DNA of 64,000 nucleotides. Source: Varroa destructor. Its lineage: Eukaryota > Arthropoda > Arachnida > Mesostigmata > Varroidae. Position numbers and translations under genes: made by a program. The stretch lies in the NCBI RefSeq assembly GCF_002443255.2, contig NW_019211456.1:35403795-35467794 (forward strand), given 5' to 3'. The notes below the pieces were generated by a model. The model did not search any database and was not told the origin of the DNA. It worked only from the letters and a program-made list of their open reading frames with translations. This document shows, in pieces, positions 61,880 through 64,000 of this stretch. Each line of letters opens with the position of its first letter. The first letter of the stretch is position 1.

Positions 61880-64000
61880 CGTACATCTAAGAACATGACA
61901 ACCAAAATTTAGAGCTTCATCTGCAGCTGACCTACTCAGCGGGCCTTACGATTCTAGCCTTTTCGCAACAATTAAATCTGTCTCTGCTTCAATAGTATGA
62001 TTTTGTTTTGTTTTTTATCTAGTTGACCCCAGCAACGAACGGGACAGTTTCTAGATACCTATTGGAAACGATTAATATTACCTAGCTGAAAAGTAGCGTT
62101 GGATTACGTGTCATTTTAAAGAGTCATTGATAATTTCAGCTTACGTTGGTTGGTGCCTTCGCTAAAGCTACGACATGATCTTGCCGATAACACGAGCGTC
62201 ACGGAATCGTACAACAAATAAGGTAATAAAAATAAGACAGCTAGGTCGACGGTAGATGCACAAAAGGGCTTTTTCCAAAAGACTGTTTCGATCAAAGTTT
62301 GAAATGATGAATTAAATTTTTTTTTTCTACAGATCTATTTAATAAATATCGAGTTCGAGACATGTATTAAAAAACTCCAGCCTTTTTTTTTTTCTGCTGA
62401 AAGTTGCCTGTATATGTTCAAAAAAAATTTGATAAATATGTTTCGTTGCTTAGCGATCTAGGGGTAAGCTAAGTTAGATGTTCTCATTTATCTTCTCTAT
62501 AGAAGCGCAAAGTGGGGCTGCGGAGGCGTTCCACTCATGACTCTGCAATGCCTTAACTGTTCTCATCGACTTTATGAACAGAGACGTCCGCTGATTAATC
62601 GCCTTCGTACGGAAATAGTCTCAACGTATCGCTGAACCTATGCCTTCACGATCAGTACTTCATGGAGCTGGTAGTGGTAGCACCATACAGCGAACGTTAT
62701 TATAATGAGTTTACAGAACAAAAAAACTATTATTTGTGATTAAGCTTCAGAGAAGAATTGGTACCAGTCCATAAGATGCAAACCCGCCAAATAGTTCCAG
62801 AAAATTTGACATTTTCCTTTAATATTCTACACGATTTTAATGCTCACAAAGTTACGAAGTCAAAATCCTTTAGTAAGTAGCAAATAACTTTCAGCGAGTA
62901 TTCCAGTTAATCTTCAAGCCAATTCATATCAACAATAATTGTCTTCTGCTTCTGTTCAAAATTATACTCTAATACATAAATGCATTAGTTAGAAAACTAC
63001 TAGGGTCACGCTTTTAGGTTTACTTAGATCGATCCTTTTGTCGTAGTATCTGCTTTTACTTGCTAATTCTCACCGTATGACCAATCGTAAAAGATTCATT
63101 TGGTCTGTCGCCAGCGGAATGAGCGGAACATGACAATGTGATGTCCGCCATACTGAGTCCGCCTTTCGTTTTTTATAGCCCCCCAAAAATGCGTCCGACT
63201 TTAGTCGGAGTAAAGCGGTTATAATTAATTAGATAAACAAATTTTCTCTGAATAAGATACGTTAGTTGATATCTGCGTTAACGTCTGATTCAATAGAACT
63301 ACACTGCCACGAGCCTGACTAAAAGCAGACATGGAACTCCTTGAATAACTACCATCCATGTATCCGATCGGAAGTTAGCATTCAAACAGGAGTAAGGAAC
63401 TATTTAATAAGACAGCAATACGTTTGACGCTTACTTGGTCTGTCAATAGGAGAGGAGCGGCCGACGTCTAGGACATCATAGGACGGATAACGGCTCGGCC
63501 TTTACGCGATAAAATATGGCGTCTTGTCTATACTTTCGTGATGCAGAAAGACCCTGCATCAACTCTATCCACGTCATCATATGATTAAATTTAACAATAG
63601 CGCATATTTTAGATGTGAACGAGTACGCTCACAGAAATACAACCAGTCATGTTGGCAAGCACGTTCGCTGGTCAGGTCATGGATTGCCGTGTTCCTATAG
63701 TCTGTAATTTATTAAGATATTTTGGAAAAACTCAGCTTGTGCTTAAACTCAACCTGTTATCTATTGGTATGTTCAATACAAAATTGATTCTAATATACAT
63801 TTTTGTTGACAGATTTTCACGGTACATTCTATCTGATCTTGCTTACACATAGGTCTCTGCGAGTTACCGTGTACTGCATAATATCGACCCAAATATCGCT
63901 CAGGCAAAACACGAGTGTCGCATTGGAAATTAGGACGACCGGTGGCTGTTGGGTGGTAAGACGTACTTTTCGAAGTGCAGAATAAAGCCGGCCCGATAAC

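Larger units (their letters stand above)
60142..64000. other. Gene-poor stretch with two palindromes
   Basis: Contains both 24-bp palindromes and the longest TA tract. A T-rich acceptor-like site near 62330 precedes an AT-rich open stretch that does not look coding. Confidence 0.45.

Overview
This is eukaryotic, intron-containing nuclear DNA. The background is AT-rich, open reading frames are short, and there are many (TA)n microsatellites, degenerate tRNA-like short repeats and one 100-base assembly gap (20266-20365). Small exons, introns of about 350-1300 bp and the style of the one complete gene suggest an invertebrate. Long gene-free stretches and 350-500 bp introns would suit an arthropod such as a mite or tick, but the sequence does not prove the taxon. 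No bacterial, organellar, viral or CRISPR features were seen.

The best supported gene is on the minus strand at 34376-38630. Six exons with consensus splice sites and matching phases join into one 406-residue (or 399-residue) seven-transmembrane, rhodopsin-type receptor. It keeps N1.50, D2.50, W4.50, a TM6 FWGP motif and both extracellular-loop cysteines. It has NDV where DRY is expected and NPTLL where NPxxY is expected. I cannot give it a name; I treat it as an orphan class A GPCR. Its first coding exon lies beside a GC-rich stretch (about 38640-39020) that probably holds the promoter and 5' leader.

Downstream on the same strand, 30657-31481 holds the 3' end of a second gene: a Gln/Ser/Thr-rich exon joined in phase to a short last exon. 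A 33-bp exon further upstream (32042-32074) may belong to it. On the plus strand, 15650-15784 is a convincing last coding exon: strong acceptor, GC-rich third codon positions, and a polyadenylation signal overlapping the stop. Its upstream exons were not securely found. A GC-rich block at 13.5-15.4 kb, with a consensus donor at 15146/15147, is the likeliest place for its 5' part.

The rest (1-13 kb, 16-28 kb, 39-47 kb, 48-59 kb, 60-64 kb) looks like intergenic or intronic DNA. It carries microsatellites, a pair of related tRNA-like SINE copies (11.6 kb and 36.1 kb), another tRNA-like SINE (33.2 kb), several perfect hairpins or palindromes, and GC-rich patches at 47.2-48.0 and 59.3-60.1 kb that may be promoters or 5' exons of unseen genes.
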